Source of the DNA: Gamsiella multidivaricata | Taxonomy: Eukaryota > Mortierellomycota > Mortierellomycetes > Mortierellales > Mortierellaceae | Assembly: GCF_025024155.1 (NCBI RefSeq) | Contig: NW_026251746.1 | Coordinates: 62,001 to 126,000, forward strand | Direction: 5' to 3' | DNA length: 64,000 bases | In this document: in pieces, positions 12,660 to 23,903 of the stretch | Layout: each line of letters opens with the position of its first letter | How positions within the stretch are numbered: the stretch's first letter is position 1 | Program-made: the position numbers and the translations under genes | The notes under the pieces: model-generated | The model's input: the letters and a program-made list of their open reading frames with translations, nothing else | The model's database searches: none | What the model was told of the DNA's origin: nothing

Positions 12660-13606
12660 AGGGCATCTTCTTACTGAAGATCCCGATCAGAGAATTACAG
12701 ACTCCAAGAGTCATATCCCAAGAGCGTTTATGTGCGATCGTTAGTTTCCGCGCGAAGGGAATGGCGGGGTAAATAAATTATTTTGAAACAAAGACGAAAA
12801 GCAACAGCGACCACTGGGAGGCAGAAGGAAAATCGAAGGGTCTAGTTCATAATGGATTTGATAATAATAAACGGACCCATAGAAAAGGGCCAATGAAAAC
12901 CTGCCACTGAAATGAAAGGCGATCCATCCAGAGAGCGCAGACCATCCGTCTCGGCCTCTAAAGTTCCTTCTAGACTGCACTTTTCCTTCTTTTCCTCCTC
13001 TTCCATCATCCTGTCCTTGTTCATTCCCTTGGGCATCCTCCCATTCCCTCTGCAACCACACCGCATCCCCAACTCCACTCTACCTCCTTCTCATCGACGC
13101 ATCCCTTCATTTGGCCTCCAACCCTTCCCTGATGTGAGTATCTCCCTGCAATGCTTCTCATCTCACGCCACCAAGCATGTTTTGTGTTACATGGGTATTG
13201 TGCGGATCGTTGCTGAGACACAGAATAGCACACCCAAAGAATGAGCACTCAAGGAGAAGCGGCCGTATCTTACGGCCTCCCCAGCTTTGATCAGAATGAT
13301 GCGCAGGTCGACTGTGCTTCAGTTGATGCCGTCTGCTTTTCTTGGACATGTTCATCAAATATGCTCGTACTGCCACTAAGCATTATCCAGGGTCTATGAA
13401 TAAAGGTTATGGTGAACAAAAGCACCATCCAGTATTAATAATGTCACCCGTTGCGTTGCTTTGGTTTAAGATGGAGAAGTTGTTTCCTGTGTTCGTTTTA
13501 AGCGATTGTCAGTTTTGGAGCGCTGAATATCGCAAGGACGGCATTACACTCCCTTCGATCGTTTATCAACTAACCCGGTTTCTCTCACCTTTTCCTTAGA
13601 TCCCCA
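12660..13606. other. intergenic/5' leader region
   Basis: Sits between the secreted-peptide gene and the acetyl-CoA transporter. A pyrimidine-rich CCTTTTCCTTAG ends at 13599, seven bases before the ATG at 13607. It looks like a splice acceptor, so the transporter may have a 5'-UTR intron, perhaps from a GTGAGT near 13134. The stretch around 12960-13110 is strongly CT-rich. Confidence 0.45.
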
Positions 13607-15798
13607 ATGTCAAAAAAGACCGAGGCTGCAATTTCCTCGGATCAAGCGACGGCCAACGGCGTCGCATTCAAGGACACAGTTATCTCCAACGGCCATACCA
13701 CCGCACACGATCTGATTGGCAACGACGACATGTTGGCCCACAAAAGACGAGGCGATGCCCTCTTGCGTGATGATGAACGCGAGGAGCTGATGATGGCTCA
13801 GCGTATAGAATCCAGCACAGAAAGCGACGATAACGGCAAATTCAGGACTGATCTGACAGAGGACAGTCAAAAGGAATCTTCTGGATCGTTGTCGGGCGCC
13901 GATACTTGGAATTTTGCGCTCTTGGTTGTTTTATGTATGTTTCTCAGGCATGGTTCTTGTATTTGAGAAGGAATACAGCAGAACATTAGGACTGATAAAC
14001 TTGCTTTATTATTACTAAATAGATCTTCTTCAGGGTGTGCCTGTCGGCCTGACATTCGGCAGTATCCCGTTCTTGCTAAAGGCAAAGCTGAGTTATTCGC
14101 AGATCGGCATCTTTTCACTGGCACATTACCCATACAGCATGAAGTTTCTCTGGTCCCCAATTGTTGATGCCATTTATAACAAAGGTTTCGGCCGTAGAAA
14201 GTCGTGGATTGTGCCAATTCAGCTCATGACGGGGTTGATGTTTTTGTGGCTGGGAACGAAGATCGAGGGCTGGATGGCTCAGGAACACATCGCCGTTGGC
14301 ACGCTCACCGTCGTGTTCTTTATGTTGATCTTTTTCTGCGCGACTCAGGATATTGCGGTCGATGGATGGGCATTGACACTGTTGTCCAAGGAGAACCTGT
14401 CTTACGCTTCGACTGCACAAACCATCGGACTCAACACAGGATACTTTTTGTCGTTCACGGTCTTTTTGGCGTTCAACTCTCCTGAATTCAGCAATAAGTA
14501 TTTCAGGACAGAGCCTCAGGACTATGGTCTGGTGCCCCTGGGAGGCTACCTCAAGTTTTGGGCCGTCATGTACCTAGCCATCACTCTCTGGCTGGTCTTG
14601 ATGAAAAAGGAGGAGCGAACTCACTTGGATGAGGATGATATCGGCATTAAGGCTGTCTACCAGATCATTCTCCGGATCATCAGGCTGCCCCACATGAAGT
14701 CGTTCATGGTTGTTCTTTTGACTGCCAAGATCGGATTTATTGCCAATGACGCCGTAACAGCACTGAAGCTGCTCGAGAAGGGATTCAGTAAGGAGGACTT
14801 GGCCTTGGCAGTCTTGATCGACTTCCCTTTCCAGATCATCTTTGGATACTATGCTGTTCGATGGAGCTCTGGAGCTCGTCCCTTGAAGCCGGTAAGCGTG
14901 TTTTCCGTTACGAGTTACGACTTTTTGATGTCATTCAAGGATGTTGTCACTTATCTCTCTCATATTTTTTTAGTGGCTCTGGGCATTTTTCGCGCATTTG
15001 GCCTGTTGTGTTATTGCCATGCTTCTTGTCTACGGTTTCCCAGCAGATGGCGTGGTCACACCAGCATACTTTTACATGGTCCTGATCACCACTGTTGCCA
15101 CCTCCTTCACAAGGTACACGACTCACTTTTGGAACTCGGCCTCTATGCTGATGTGAAGATGTGAATGCTAATCCTCGTTTATTCATTATATACCCATAGC
15201 ACCGTCGCATTCGTGAGTATGGGAGCATTTATGACCGTGATCGCTGATCCTGTCATCGGTGGAACCTATATGACTGTAAGCGCATGAAAGCACCTTGACA
15301 ATGCAGTCTTAATTTGTCGGCATTATATCATGTTTATGTTATTGATTTGGACCTTTGTTTATTGCTCCGTCTTCACACAGCTTCTGAATACGCTGAGTAA
15401 CTTTGGAGGCACCTGGCCTCGATTCTTTGTCCTCGAAGCAGTTGATTATTTCACTGTCTCCAGTTGCTCCGTTGTCAACAAAAAGGGCGAAGGTAAACAA
15501 TGGCGTCCACCAACCATGCTTATTTCGACAAAGAAAAACGCCATTGCCCTGTGCCTGAATACTAACCTAGACGACAATGGTTTTCTATTTGCCTGTAGAA
15601 TTCTCTTGCACGGCTGAGTCGGGCAAGTCGATGTGCGAGAGTCTTGGTGGCGAGTGCGTGCTCCAGCAGGACGGATACTATCTTGTCAGCTCAATGTGCG
15701 TGCTGATTGGAGGATTGATGCTTGTGTTCTACATCGCGCCTACGATCCGGTATCTCGAGTCATTGAATCCAAAGAAGTGGAAGTTGGATCAAAAATAA
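13607..15798 (+). CDS. acetyl-CoA transporter, SLC33A1/AT-1 family (MFS)
   Basis: Multi-pass membrane protein expected to move acetyl-CoA into the ER/Golgi lumen for protein and glycan acetylation. Six exons: 13607-13934, 14023-14891, 14974-15113, 15200-15275, 15381-15492, 15599-15798; 574 residues in frame. A hydrophilic N-terminus of about 100 residues is followed by family-typical blocks: LLQGVPVGLTFGSIPFLL, SYSQIGIFSLAHYPYSMK, LWSPIVDAIY, then FFCATQDIAVDGWALTLL and GGTYMTLLNTLSNFGGTWP. A Cys-containing luminal loop (ESGKSMCESLGGEC) precedes the last span. The tail is short and Lys-rich. Length agrees with animal SLC33A1 plus a slightly longer N-terminus. The assignment is strong. Calcineurin B follows in the same direction 300 bp downstream. 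Confidence 0.93.
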
Positions 15799-16100
15799 AG
15801 AAAGACCAGTCTGATTAATAAAAATATCCGATCATGGCGACAGAATATGTAGTCCGTCTTGGGTTTGTCTTTTCTTCGTGTGCTGTCAATTTCCCGCGCG
15901 AAACAAAAAATGAAAGAAAGGGCGTTCGGCATGTCACACCTCCGCTTCACCGGCATCACTCCTCCCCCCTCCTCACTACTCTTCAGCTCCACATTCATCG
16001 TCCTCGTCAGCATCGACAGGACGCTCTCTACGGACGACCGGGGCCCGAACAGGAATACCTTCAGAACCGCTCTACTCTTTCCTCAGGAACATACTATAGT
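15799..16100 (+). promoter_or_regulatory. upstream region of calcineurin B
   Basis: About 300 bp between the transporter stop and the calcineurin B ATG, with a CT/CA-rich second half. No specific element is recognised. Confidence 0.4.
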
Positions 16101-16981
16101 ATGGGACAGGGCGTATCACAACCTCTGGAGGAGATGGTCAGGGATTCCAACTGTAGGTCCATGAGCCAACAATCTCTGGCATTCTTTCATTCTCGCCTCG
16201 GATGGACATCGAGAAGGAGCTGTACTGATCCATGGAAATCAAAAGGCCTTGCAAGGATAGCGGTACCCAATTCATAACAGTGCCTGGAATCTGGCCACCG
16301 TTTGGAACCTCGCCTTGCCCCTTTGGGCAGTGAAGCCCGACCAAAGCCGTGTCAATAGCTTCTCCCTAATCACCTTTGCTGTTTTCCCCTCCTTAGTCAC
16401 TGCTGAAGAGATCCAGAGACTATACAAGCGGTTCATGAAACTGGACAAGGACGGGTCAGGATCCATCGACAAGGAGGAGTTCCTGGCCATCCCCCAGATC
16501 GCAACCAACCCTTTGGCCTCGCGTCTGATTGCCATCATGGACGAGGACGGCGGCGGCGATGTCGACTTTAAAGAGTTCATTGCTGGACTGAGCGCCTTTA
16601 GTAACAAGGGAAAGAAAGTAGAAAAGCTACGGTGTAAGTCTCCTGTCAGTACTTGCTTGGTTTATTTTGGAAAATGGCCTTTCTCATCCCCCCCCCCACA
16701 CACGCGACTAAATGTTTAACTCCATACATCTCATTTAACTTAAAGTCGCCTTCAAGGTCTATGACATGGACAGGGATGGCTTTATCTCGAATGGTGAGCT
16801 GTTCTTAGTACTCAAGATGATGGTCGGCACCAACCTGAAGGACAATCAGCTGCAACAGATCGTTGACAAGACCATCATGGAGGCTGATAAGGACATGGAT
16901 GGCAAGATCTCCTTTGAGGAATTTTGCGGCGCCGTTGAAAATACCGACATTGCCAAGCAGATGACCCTCGAAAGCTTTTAA
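16101..16981 (+). CDS. CNB1: calcineurin regulatory subunit B
   Basis: Ca2+-sensing subunit of the protein phosphatase calcineurin, acting with the catalytic A subunit in stress and morphogenesis signalling. Three exons: 16101-16152, 16397-16633, 16746-16981; 174 residues, the usual length. The first exon encodes [12 protein letters not shown] with Gly2 and Ser6, fitting N-myristoylation. Four EF-hands follow with intact loops: [48 protein letters not shown]. The C-terminus ends QMTLESF. The start is fixed by the myristoylation motif and by splicing in phase 1. Introns are 244 and 112 bp. A possible downstream effector type, a zinc-finger factor with a C2HC last finger, lies 11 kb away, but nothing in the sequence links them. 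Confidence 0.95.
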
Positions 16982-17191
16982 TCCTCATCTGGTGCTGCAA
17001 TACACACTCTTTTATTTTATAACACTTTTTTATGGTCAAATAGTTTATGAAAGGGTTCAACGATCTATCGACGCTGTAGAATACAAAAAGAAATGTCTAT
17101 CGAAACATGGTGGAGGCAGAAAGATGAGAAATAAAACAAAAATGAGAAATATGGCAAAAATGAAGAATAGCAGGGGAGAGAGTGTGCTCCT

Positions 17192-20113
17192 TTAGCGTCG
17201 CCGATTGCTAGACCTTCGTCCACCACCATCGTCCAGTGAAATGCCTCCATCAGCCAAGGCGCCTTCCCAAAACGCCTGGACGGCCGATCGGTCCACCGTT
17301 GCGATGAAGTATTCTCCGCCATTATGAGTCCACGACACAGCATTGGTGTAATAAGGATACTTCTTCACTCTCAAAATTGACTCAACACTTCCTGCATTGC
17401 GGACGTTGATCTTGTGATCGAGCGAGACAAAGGTCTTGAGTGAGATGATCTTGCACCCCTCCTTGAGTTCCAGAAACAGCTGCAGCAGAGACTGGTTCAA
17501 CGCAGAGTTGAACGCATAATTATTGACCAGAACAACGTCTGCGCGTGCCAAAATCGCAGGCAGACCTGGTGTGTCCAAAAAGTCACCCTGAAGCATCGTC
17601 ACCTGTCCATGCTGAAGTCCATAAGCACTAAAAGAATAAGAGAAAGATACTGAATTTTAGCAACATGAGTAGCAATAGACGTACATTGCAGACAGCAGTA
17701 GTATATTAGCCCTTACCGAGCTCGCGCCTCAAACTCCTTGGCCTGCTTTTTCGAGAACTTGGCTGGCGTTTCCATGATCTCAACACCATAGGACTCCGCG
17801 CCAGTCTGCAGGGCCACTTGCAGAACTACATTTCCGATACCACACCCCAAATCCACAAACACTTTTGTGTGGTCCAATTTCGTCCGCTGAATGAATTCCT
17901 TGGTCAGAATCGGAAGGATTTCGCCATACACATTATTAGAGAACGCCTCGTACTGATTTAACTTCGAGGCCCTTGCGGCGACCGTTCGAGAGTAAACCTG
18001 CTGCAAAATGTGAACGACCAAATCATACGGCAGTCGGTGGCCATATTGCTGGAGGTATTCCTGCACAGTGCCAGTTGCTTTTTGCTTCTTCATGATAGCG
18101 TTGAAGTCCTCCACTGCCTTCAAAAACTGAGGGCCGTCCTTCCGCACTTTGAACTTTGTTAGATTTCGGTAGAGGCCCTCGTCAGATGTGCCAAATAGCT
18201 CCTTTGATTGTTCTGGGCGGAAAAAGTGCTCCATGATGATGCGAACAGTCTGTATAAGGTCTTCGATCGGGTTGTATTCATCCTTATCGTCCGATTCCGT
18301 CTTGGAGCGACTCAAGAAAGGCTTCATGAGAATGAATCTAGTGAAGAGTCATTGCGCAAGAGCGTATAATGTAAGTTTTCTTATCAATCCCTCATATTAG
18401 CATGCACAACTTGAATCTCGATAGCTGGTCATCCTTACTTCTCCCTTGCATCCTTCCCGGGATACTGTAGTGCTACGTGCATAGTATCGGCTCCTGTAGA
18501 TGACGGATTCGATGCGACAGTAGAGTCCGAATCCTCAACTAGCATATGAAAATCTGTAGAGAGAAAGATTAGCATTCAGATCCGCATGCACAGAGAGCGG
18601 CCTCCAGTGTCCAGAAGTTTGTCAACTTACGGTTCTTGTATCGGCCGATTGCAGCCGCTACAATTTGGTCCGAATGCAGGATAGACATTCTTCGTTGTGT
18701 TATTCCGTTTGAGGGCGTAGTCGATTTTTGGCTGTCGTCCTTGATTGCCTTGGGTGTAGTCAAGACCTTTGGCTGCCGATGTTCGCTGCATGAGTTTGCT
18801 ATGGCTGTGCGTGGGCAAGGAACAATAGCAGAGCTGACGGTGCCTTTCACGGTGTTGATGGTGATGATTTCCCGCGATCTGTTCAATGCTTTGGAAGGGT
18901 GCCTCTTCTGTATCCCTGAATGCCCGTTCTTCTTTGCTATCAAGTCCCGCCCCTTTAGCTCTGGCATCCTCTTTGATTCATTCGGAAGGACTTTGGATTC
19001 CTGCGCCAAAGACCCCAATGAGTTGCCGATAATACCAAAAAGTTCCATTTCCAACGACTGTTGAGAGACCGGCCCCATTGGCGGTGAATTAAGAGTGGTA
19101 ATATGCATCTCGGCTGGGGTGGATGGATCGGGTGAAGAGGCGGATGAGTATGATGCCTCAGCGGGGACAACGGCTTCCAAGCGCCTCTTTTTAAACGGCG
19201 CAAGTTCTTTTTTAGGCGAAGGCGGCATTGATTGCGGAGACGGGGAGGGAGAGGAAGGCAACCAGGAGGCAGGCGATGACAAGGTCGATGCGGAGGAAGC
19301 ATTATCGATGTCTGCATTAGGAGCATGAGGAGGTGTCGACGGTCGAAGATGTCGAACAACTGCGCTTCTGCTCCTGCTTCTGCTCCTGCTTCTGCTCCTG
19401 CTAGTGCTTCTGCTTCTGCTGCTGCTGCTGCTTCTGCTGCTTCTGCTAGTACTTCTGCTGGTGCTTCTGCTAGTGCTTCTGCTCGTACTCCTGCTCCTGC
19501 TGCTCCTCCTCACCCTGGTCTTGCTCATGCGTCTGCCTCTTCTCCAGCTCCTACTACGACTCCTACTCCTGCTTCTGTTTCTGCTCCTGTTCCTGTTCCT
19601 GCTTATGCTTCTGCTTCTGCTTCTACTCCTGCTCCATTTTCTCTTCTTAAAGCAAGAGTCTCTATCATGATTCCCGCTACCATTGCGATACGATGAACTC
19701 GACGACTTCGGCTTTGAAGAGGACAAGGGTCGACTTGAACTCGGATGCACTTGAGGCTTGGCTATCGAGGACGGAGAGGATTTGGTGGCCGAGGATGAGG
19801 GCGATTTATGCGTTGAGGATGGAAGGGATCTGGCTGAGGAGGATGGGAGGGATTTGGTTGTTGAGGAGAGAAGGGATTTGCTGTTGGAGGATGAGGAGGG
19901 TCTTAGCGCAGCCGTTGAGGGCTTGAGTGAGGACGAGGAATTGGTGGCGGCAGGGGAGATGGGGAGTCGCCTGGCAGTGATTGTGGTAGTTGTGGTAGTT
20001 GTGGTAGTTGTTCTAGCGGTTGAAGACGAGGTGGAAGCGAGTTTCTTTAGGGTCGAGTGGCTCCCGGTTGGGCCCCCGAGACTGGCGAGAAAGCTGAGGT
20101 AAGGGTTGGACAT
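17192..20113 (-). CDS. DOT1: histone H3-K79 methyltransferase DOT1 with RS-rich N-terminal region
   Basis: SAM-dependent methyltransferase of histone H3 Lys79, acting on nucleosomes in telomeric silencing and checkpoint control. Four exons: 20113-18631, 18553-18439, 18337-17717, 17627-17192; 884 residues in frame. The catalytic fold is at the C-terminus. Motif I is DLGCGIGN near residue 695, followed by GVEIMETP, the substrate-channel motif VNNYAFN and ISLKTFVSL. The N-terminal 500 residues, all in exon 1, are Ser/Thr/Arg-rich. Between 19370 and 19660 there is a long run of SR/RS dipeptides broken by SRN and SRST units. Yeast Dot1 has a Lys-rich N-terminus for nucleosome contact; here that role may be filled by Arg (inference). 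The RS tract lies on a CAG/AGC-like repeat prone to length change. Confidence 0.93.
19371..19660 (-). repeat. in-frame Ser/Arg-codon repeat in DOT1 exon 1
   Basis: On the + strand this reads as degenerate CTTCTGCTC/CTGCTTCTG units; on the coding strand as AGAAGCAGG/AGCAGAAGC, giving SR, SRN and SRST dipeptide arrays. The frame is kept throughout. Confidence 0.85.
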
Positions 20114-20602
20114 GAAATGGTGGCAGAGAATACACTTTGTTTGTGGATGTGATGAGGCAAACGGGAATGAAGAGAATCAAGAGAATGAAGGGATCCGAAG
20201 ACGGATCGGAAGAAGGAGCAGAAGAGGAACAAAGAAAAGAGCAGGTGAGGGAATAAAAAAGCGGAATAGCAAGAAGAAGAGGTGGAATCAAAGGATGACA
20301 AAGAACAGCAGAGAAGAAAAATACAAAATGGGAAGAGAAAAGCGAGGGAAAACTGGAGGGAAAAAAAAAGAATGGGGAACCTGGTTTGCAAATATGGTGT
20401 GGGTCCCTGTGCATATGTACCCACATATCCACATATCTATACCTACACGCATAGCCTATACATACAAACACACGACAGCAACAAGCATACAGCGTCAACA
20501 ATGAATAATCAAAATGAGGATGAGGATCGAGAATAATACTCAATATAATGAACGTCTAGTAAAATACTCCTATGAACCCCGATACATGTTCCCTTGTCTC
20601 CT
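20114..20602 (-). promoter_or_regulatory. DOT1 upstream region / mS26 3' flank
   Basis: Between two genes transcribed leftwards. CT-rich in the sense direction, consistent with a fungal promoter and leader. No defined element is seen. Confidence 0.45.
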
Positions 20603-21445
20603 TCATGCTGACCCGTCCGTCGTGGCCTTGGCGCTTTCGTAGCCAATCTTGCCTCCCATGACAGTGCCCTCCAGTGCATCCTTGAGCTCCTGCTCGCGCT
20701 TCAACAGGTTGACGTACGAGACCTGTCCTCCGTTCTCCATCACATCCGACACCATGTCCTGCACCCCCAGCAAATACGCCTTGTTGTATAGCGTCATTCC
20801 TGTCTCGTAAAACTCGTTCACCTTCGCGTCCAGGTTCTCCATCGTCACAAAGTCGTCTGCGGCATGGTATAACCGGATCATAGCATCCATCCTCCTTTCT
20901 GAAGCGCGCTCCTCTGCCTTCTGGTAGTTCTCCCGACGCTGGATCCGACGCTGCTTAACAAATTCCGCCACCTGGGCCTGTCGCTCCGGTCCTGAGACGG
21001 CCATCTCACCGTTTGGCTGCATCAAACGCTCGAATGACAAGCGGTGTTCATTCTCCTGTCTATCCTTTGTTTGACGCTCCTGCAGACGGCGCATGGACCC
21101 CTTGCGCTGCCTCTCGATCTCTGCCCGCTTGACGTCCTGACCTTCAAAGTGCTCGCGCTGATATGTATGACGAATCTTGGTCATCTCGAGCTTGTATTTC
21201 TGTGCTGGCGATCCATTGGCCTTCATTTGGTGCTTCCTGGACATTTTTGGAAGTGACTCGACCGTGCGGGGTGCTGGAGGAGGCATAGGCGAGGCTGAGC
21301 TGCCAGGAGGGTGAGGAATGCCTGGAGCGAATCCCTCCTTGCCAGGGCGGTAGTTAGTAGAGGGTTCCTCGACAGAGCGTGCCGAGGTGAAGGCCCTGAC
21401 TTGAGTGGTTGGGCGGGGCAGTGCCCTGGCGATCTGTCGCAGCAT
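20603..21445 (-). CDS. PET123: mitochondrial small-subunit ribosomal protein mS26 (PET123-like)
   Basis: Single-exon protein of 280 residues. The start MLRQIARALPRPTTQVRAF is Arg-rich and free of acidic residues, a good mitochondrial presequence. A Pro-rich linker follows. The rest is one long, strongly charged helical region (residues about 85-215) rich in Arg, Glu and Gln, for example ERQRKGSMRRLQERQTKDRQ, and then a conserved-looking FYETGMTLYNKAYLLG. Size, presequence and charged helical body fit fungal Pet123/mS26, a component of the mitoribosomal small subunit. I recognise the pattern rather than a catalytic motif, so the exact subunit name is tentative. It is divergent from SRP40 with a 297-bp shared upstream region. 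Confidence 0.62.
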   Translation of the reverse strand: MLRQIARALPRPTTQVRAFTSARSVEEPSTNYRPGKEGFAPGIPHPPGSSASPMPPPAPRTVESLPKMSRKHQMKANGSPAQKYKLEMTKIRHTYQREHFEGQDVKRAEIERQRKGSMRRLQERQTKDRQENEHRLSFERLMQPNGEMAVSGPERQAQVAEFVKQRRIQRRENYQKAEERASERRMDAMIRLYHAADDFVTMENLDAKVNEFYETGMTLYNKAYLLGVQDMVSDVMENGGQVSYVNLLKREQELKDALEGTVMGGKIGYESAKATTDGSA

Positions 21446-21742
21446 AGTCGTTGTGATGTCGAGGTGAGCAATGGGTAGGACTGATGGGTAGCCAGGTGAT
21501 CAACACTCGGAACCAGAGACCCACCGAGCTGTTGATTCCTGGCACGTGGAGTTGTTGACTCAAGCCACACTTCAAAACAAAGCACCTTGAAAAAAAGAAA
21601 AGAAAAGAAAAGTACCGAAAGTATACTTCACTCACCTCCCACTACCTCGACCACTCAAGGCATCCCGCCCGGTTATCGACCCCGGCACTCTCAACTGTAT
21701 ATTATTCCCTATCCATCAAAACACAAATACGAGCAATACGCC
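21446..21742. promoter_or_regulatory. divergent promoter of mS26 and SRP40
   Basis: 297 bp separate the two start codons. The stretch contains an A/G-rich AAAAGAAAAG run near 21590 and a CT-rich leader towards 21640. Shared control of two ribosome-related genes is plausible but unproven. Confidence 0.45.
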
Positions 21743-22953
21743 ATGGGTGCGCCCTCTGAACTTTTCGCTCTTATTGAGCAGTTCCTCCAGGACCAGAGCT
21801 GCGTTGACACTTTAAAGGCTTTCCAGAAGGAGGCCAAGAACGTAAGGCTGGATACATAATTCCGTTGCGATTCTTTTCTTCATCAATTGGTTGTTTACGA
21901 TTTTTCAATTGGTCTGTTTATACTGTATAGACTTTGAAGGCTACTTCGAAGCCCAAGGCTACCTTGATTGAAATCTACAGTTCATACGCAACATCGCAGA
22001 AGGACTCATCTTCCAGCAGCGATAGCGAGGACGTAACGATGGAGGAAAAGAAGGACGAATCTAGCTCCTCTGGCTCTTCCGACTCGGAATCCGAGTCATC
22101 GTCCTCATCTTCTTCAGACAGCTCAGAGAGTGGCGACGACGCCGATTCGGAGTCTTCTGGTTCCGAATCGTCTTCAAGTGACGAAGAAGAGTCGTCTTCT
22201 TCAAGCAGCGAAGACGAGTCAGACGATGAAAGCACTGTAGTCTCCAAGAAAAATAACGACGACAGCAGCAGCAGCAGTGACAGCGATTCATCCTCGTCCT
22301 CGTCTTCTTCATCTTCATCCGACTCGAGCTCGTCTTCCAGCTCGTCTTCTAGCAGCAGCTCCTCAAATTCTGACTCGGATTCCGATTCGGATTCCGACTC
22401 TGACGCTGATAAGAAGACAGTTGTTGTTACTAAGACCGAGATCACGGAAACTATTGCTGAACGACCAGTTAAAAAACAGAAGACCGAGGTACAGATCGGC
22501 TTGTGGGACCACAACCTTCTGCTATGTGCCATATTTTTCATGATATTTATTGACTCAGCTTTTCTTTTAACTTTCTACTTTGGCGACTATAGGAAAAGAA
22601 GCCTAAGGTCCAGAACGAGCCATTTAAGCGCGTAAAGGCAGAGGATGTTGTTTTCTTGGATGAAAAGCTGAAGGACAACACCTATATGAGCAAGGTAACA
22701 CAACTCGGAGATATCTGAAAAGACGAACTGAGAACGAAGTACATATGAGAAACTACTTCTGACATTACTGATCTGTACTCCTAACGTATAGGGCGGTGCC
22801 GAGGCTGGATACGGATTCAAGGCTCATTTGGACATGATTGTCACACGAGGAAAGGGCTTCCGCGCAGAAAAGACGAAAAAGAAGCGGGGTTCATATAAGG
22901 GCGGCTTCATCTCGAACGAGTCGCACTCATACAAGTTCCCTGATTCGGATTAA
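21743..22953 (+). CDS. SRP40: nucleolar phosphoprotein SRP40/NOLC1 (Nopp140-like)
   Basis: Nucleolar chaperone-like protein tied to snoRNP biogenesis. Four exons: 21743-21841, 21931-22488, 22593-22694, 22792-22953; 306 residues. Exon 1 encodes a LisH-like helix (SELFALIEQFLQDQSCVDTL). Exon 2 is an extreme Ser/Asp/Glu region with blocks resembling casein-kinase-2 sites. Exons 3 and 4 encode the SRP40 C-terminal domain: NEPFKRVKAEDVVFLDEKL, then VTRGKGFRAEKTKKKRGSY and a C-terminal SYKFPDSD. N-terminal LisH, acidic Ser repeats and this C-terminal domain together define the family. The protein is shorter than animal NOLC1 because it has one uninterrupted acidic block instead of alternating acidic and basic ones. 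Confidence 0.92.
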
Positions 22954-23135
22954 CTAGACTTTATTTTTCTTTAATCTTCACCGCATACATCTTTTTTGCA
23001 TCTCACAAGCATAGAATTTTATTATCAGGTGGTTTGAAATAAAATAGCGGTATCGTAGGCAACGGCTGAGCATTGTTGGTAATGGAAGAAACAGTGGATG
23101 GGTACTCGTTCCTGGGTCATTCTATTACTCGTATT

Positions 23136-23903
23136 TTAGTGGCACGACTTGCCATGTCGCTTTAAGTTCCAATAATTGAATGGCAAAGGTGCTGACCAGC
23201 CCGCGAGTGCGCTCCACCCAACAGCTTGCCAGAAAACAGGGTTCCCAATATCAACATTGCCCCAGCCCATCAAGTGGTAATCCACCGCATTCTCGACGGC
23301 CTCCATGGTCAGCATCGAGATCAGCGACATGCCTGTCGCAGTCTTGAACGCCGCCTTCCAGGACATATTCGAAGCCTTTGACCATCGTAACAGGACCGTC
23401 TCGAGACTGATCGACGTCAGGATACCAGATGTCATGGCTAGGCCCATCGCAATCCCCGGGGATAAGGCCGGGTGCGCGGATTGAAGGTAAAATAGCATAG
23501 ACATGTCGCCGAGCGTACAGCCGATCAGGCAGCGAAATGTGTTCGTGGAAGCTGTTCTCCATGTCGTAGGATCGGACCAGAACTGGCGCGAGAAGATCGG
23601 AAGAGAGGAGGGTTGTCTTGAGTTCGATTTGGCCGTTGACGCTTTGGAGTGACAGCAAGGCTTTTTCTCTTCGTCTTTTTCCTGGCTCGAATCACGACCA
23701 TACAATAGAGACGATGTCGGCGTGGCTGTAGCCTTGGTGGAAGCGCCCGTTCCGTGCGCAGTGGATGATGATTCCCGTAGGAGCAACGACTCCTGAGCCA
23801 AAGGAATGGACCATCGTACAAAGGAGCTTGAATTCGTCTTAAGCGGCGTTCGAAAGATTGACCGATGGTTCTGGAGAAGGAGGCGGGGAGCAAGACTTAT
23901 CAT
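23136..23903 (-). CDS. DUF4396-domain membrane protein
   Basis: Single-exon, 255 residues. The N-terminal 100 residues are Ser/Thr/Arg-rich and start MISLAPRLLLQNHRSIFR, compatible with a mitochondrial presequence. A cysteine-histidine patch KKPCCHS sits near residue 82. The C-terminal part has four hydrophobic segments: near FRCLIGCTLGDMSMLFYLQ, GIAMGLAMTSGILTSISLE, GMSLISMLTMEAVENAVDYHL, and FWQAVGWSALAGWSAPLPF. It closes with NYWNLKRHGKSCH. These last blocks match my recollection of the DUF4396 family, found in bacteria and fungi, whose function is unknown. The conserved NYW..K.HG..CH ending suggests metal binding (inference). It converges on SRP40 with 182 bp between the stops. Confidence 0.75.
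   Translation of the reverse strand: MISLAPRLLLQNHRSIFRTPLKTNSSSFVRWSIPLAQESLLLRESSSTAHGTGASTKATATPTSSLLYGRDSSQEKDEEKKPCCHSKASTAKSNSRQPSSLPIFSRQFWSDPTTWRTASTNTFRCLIGCTLGDMSMLFYLQSAHPALSPGIAMGLAMTSGILTSISLETVLLRWSKASNMSWKAAFKTATGMSLISMLTMEAVENAVDYHLMGWGNVDIGNPVFWQAVGWSALAGWSAPLPFNYWNLKRHGKSCH

Noticed and set aside
19404..19670. Leucine-only frame on the + strand
   Set aside because: It is the antisense shadow of the Ser/Arg repeat in DOT1 exon 1.
21975..22541. Asp/Glu/Ser-rich minus-strand frame of 188 residues
   Set aside because: Antisense of the acidic serine region of SRP40; no independent signals.
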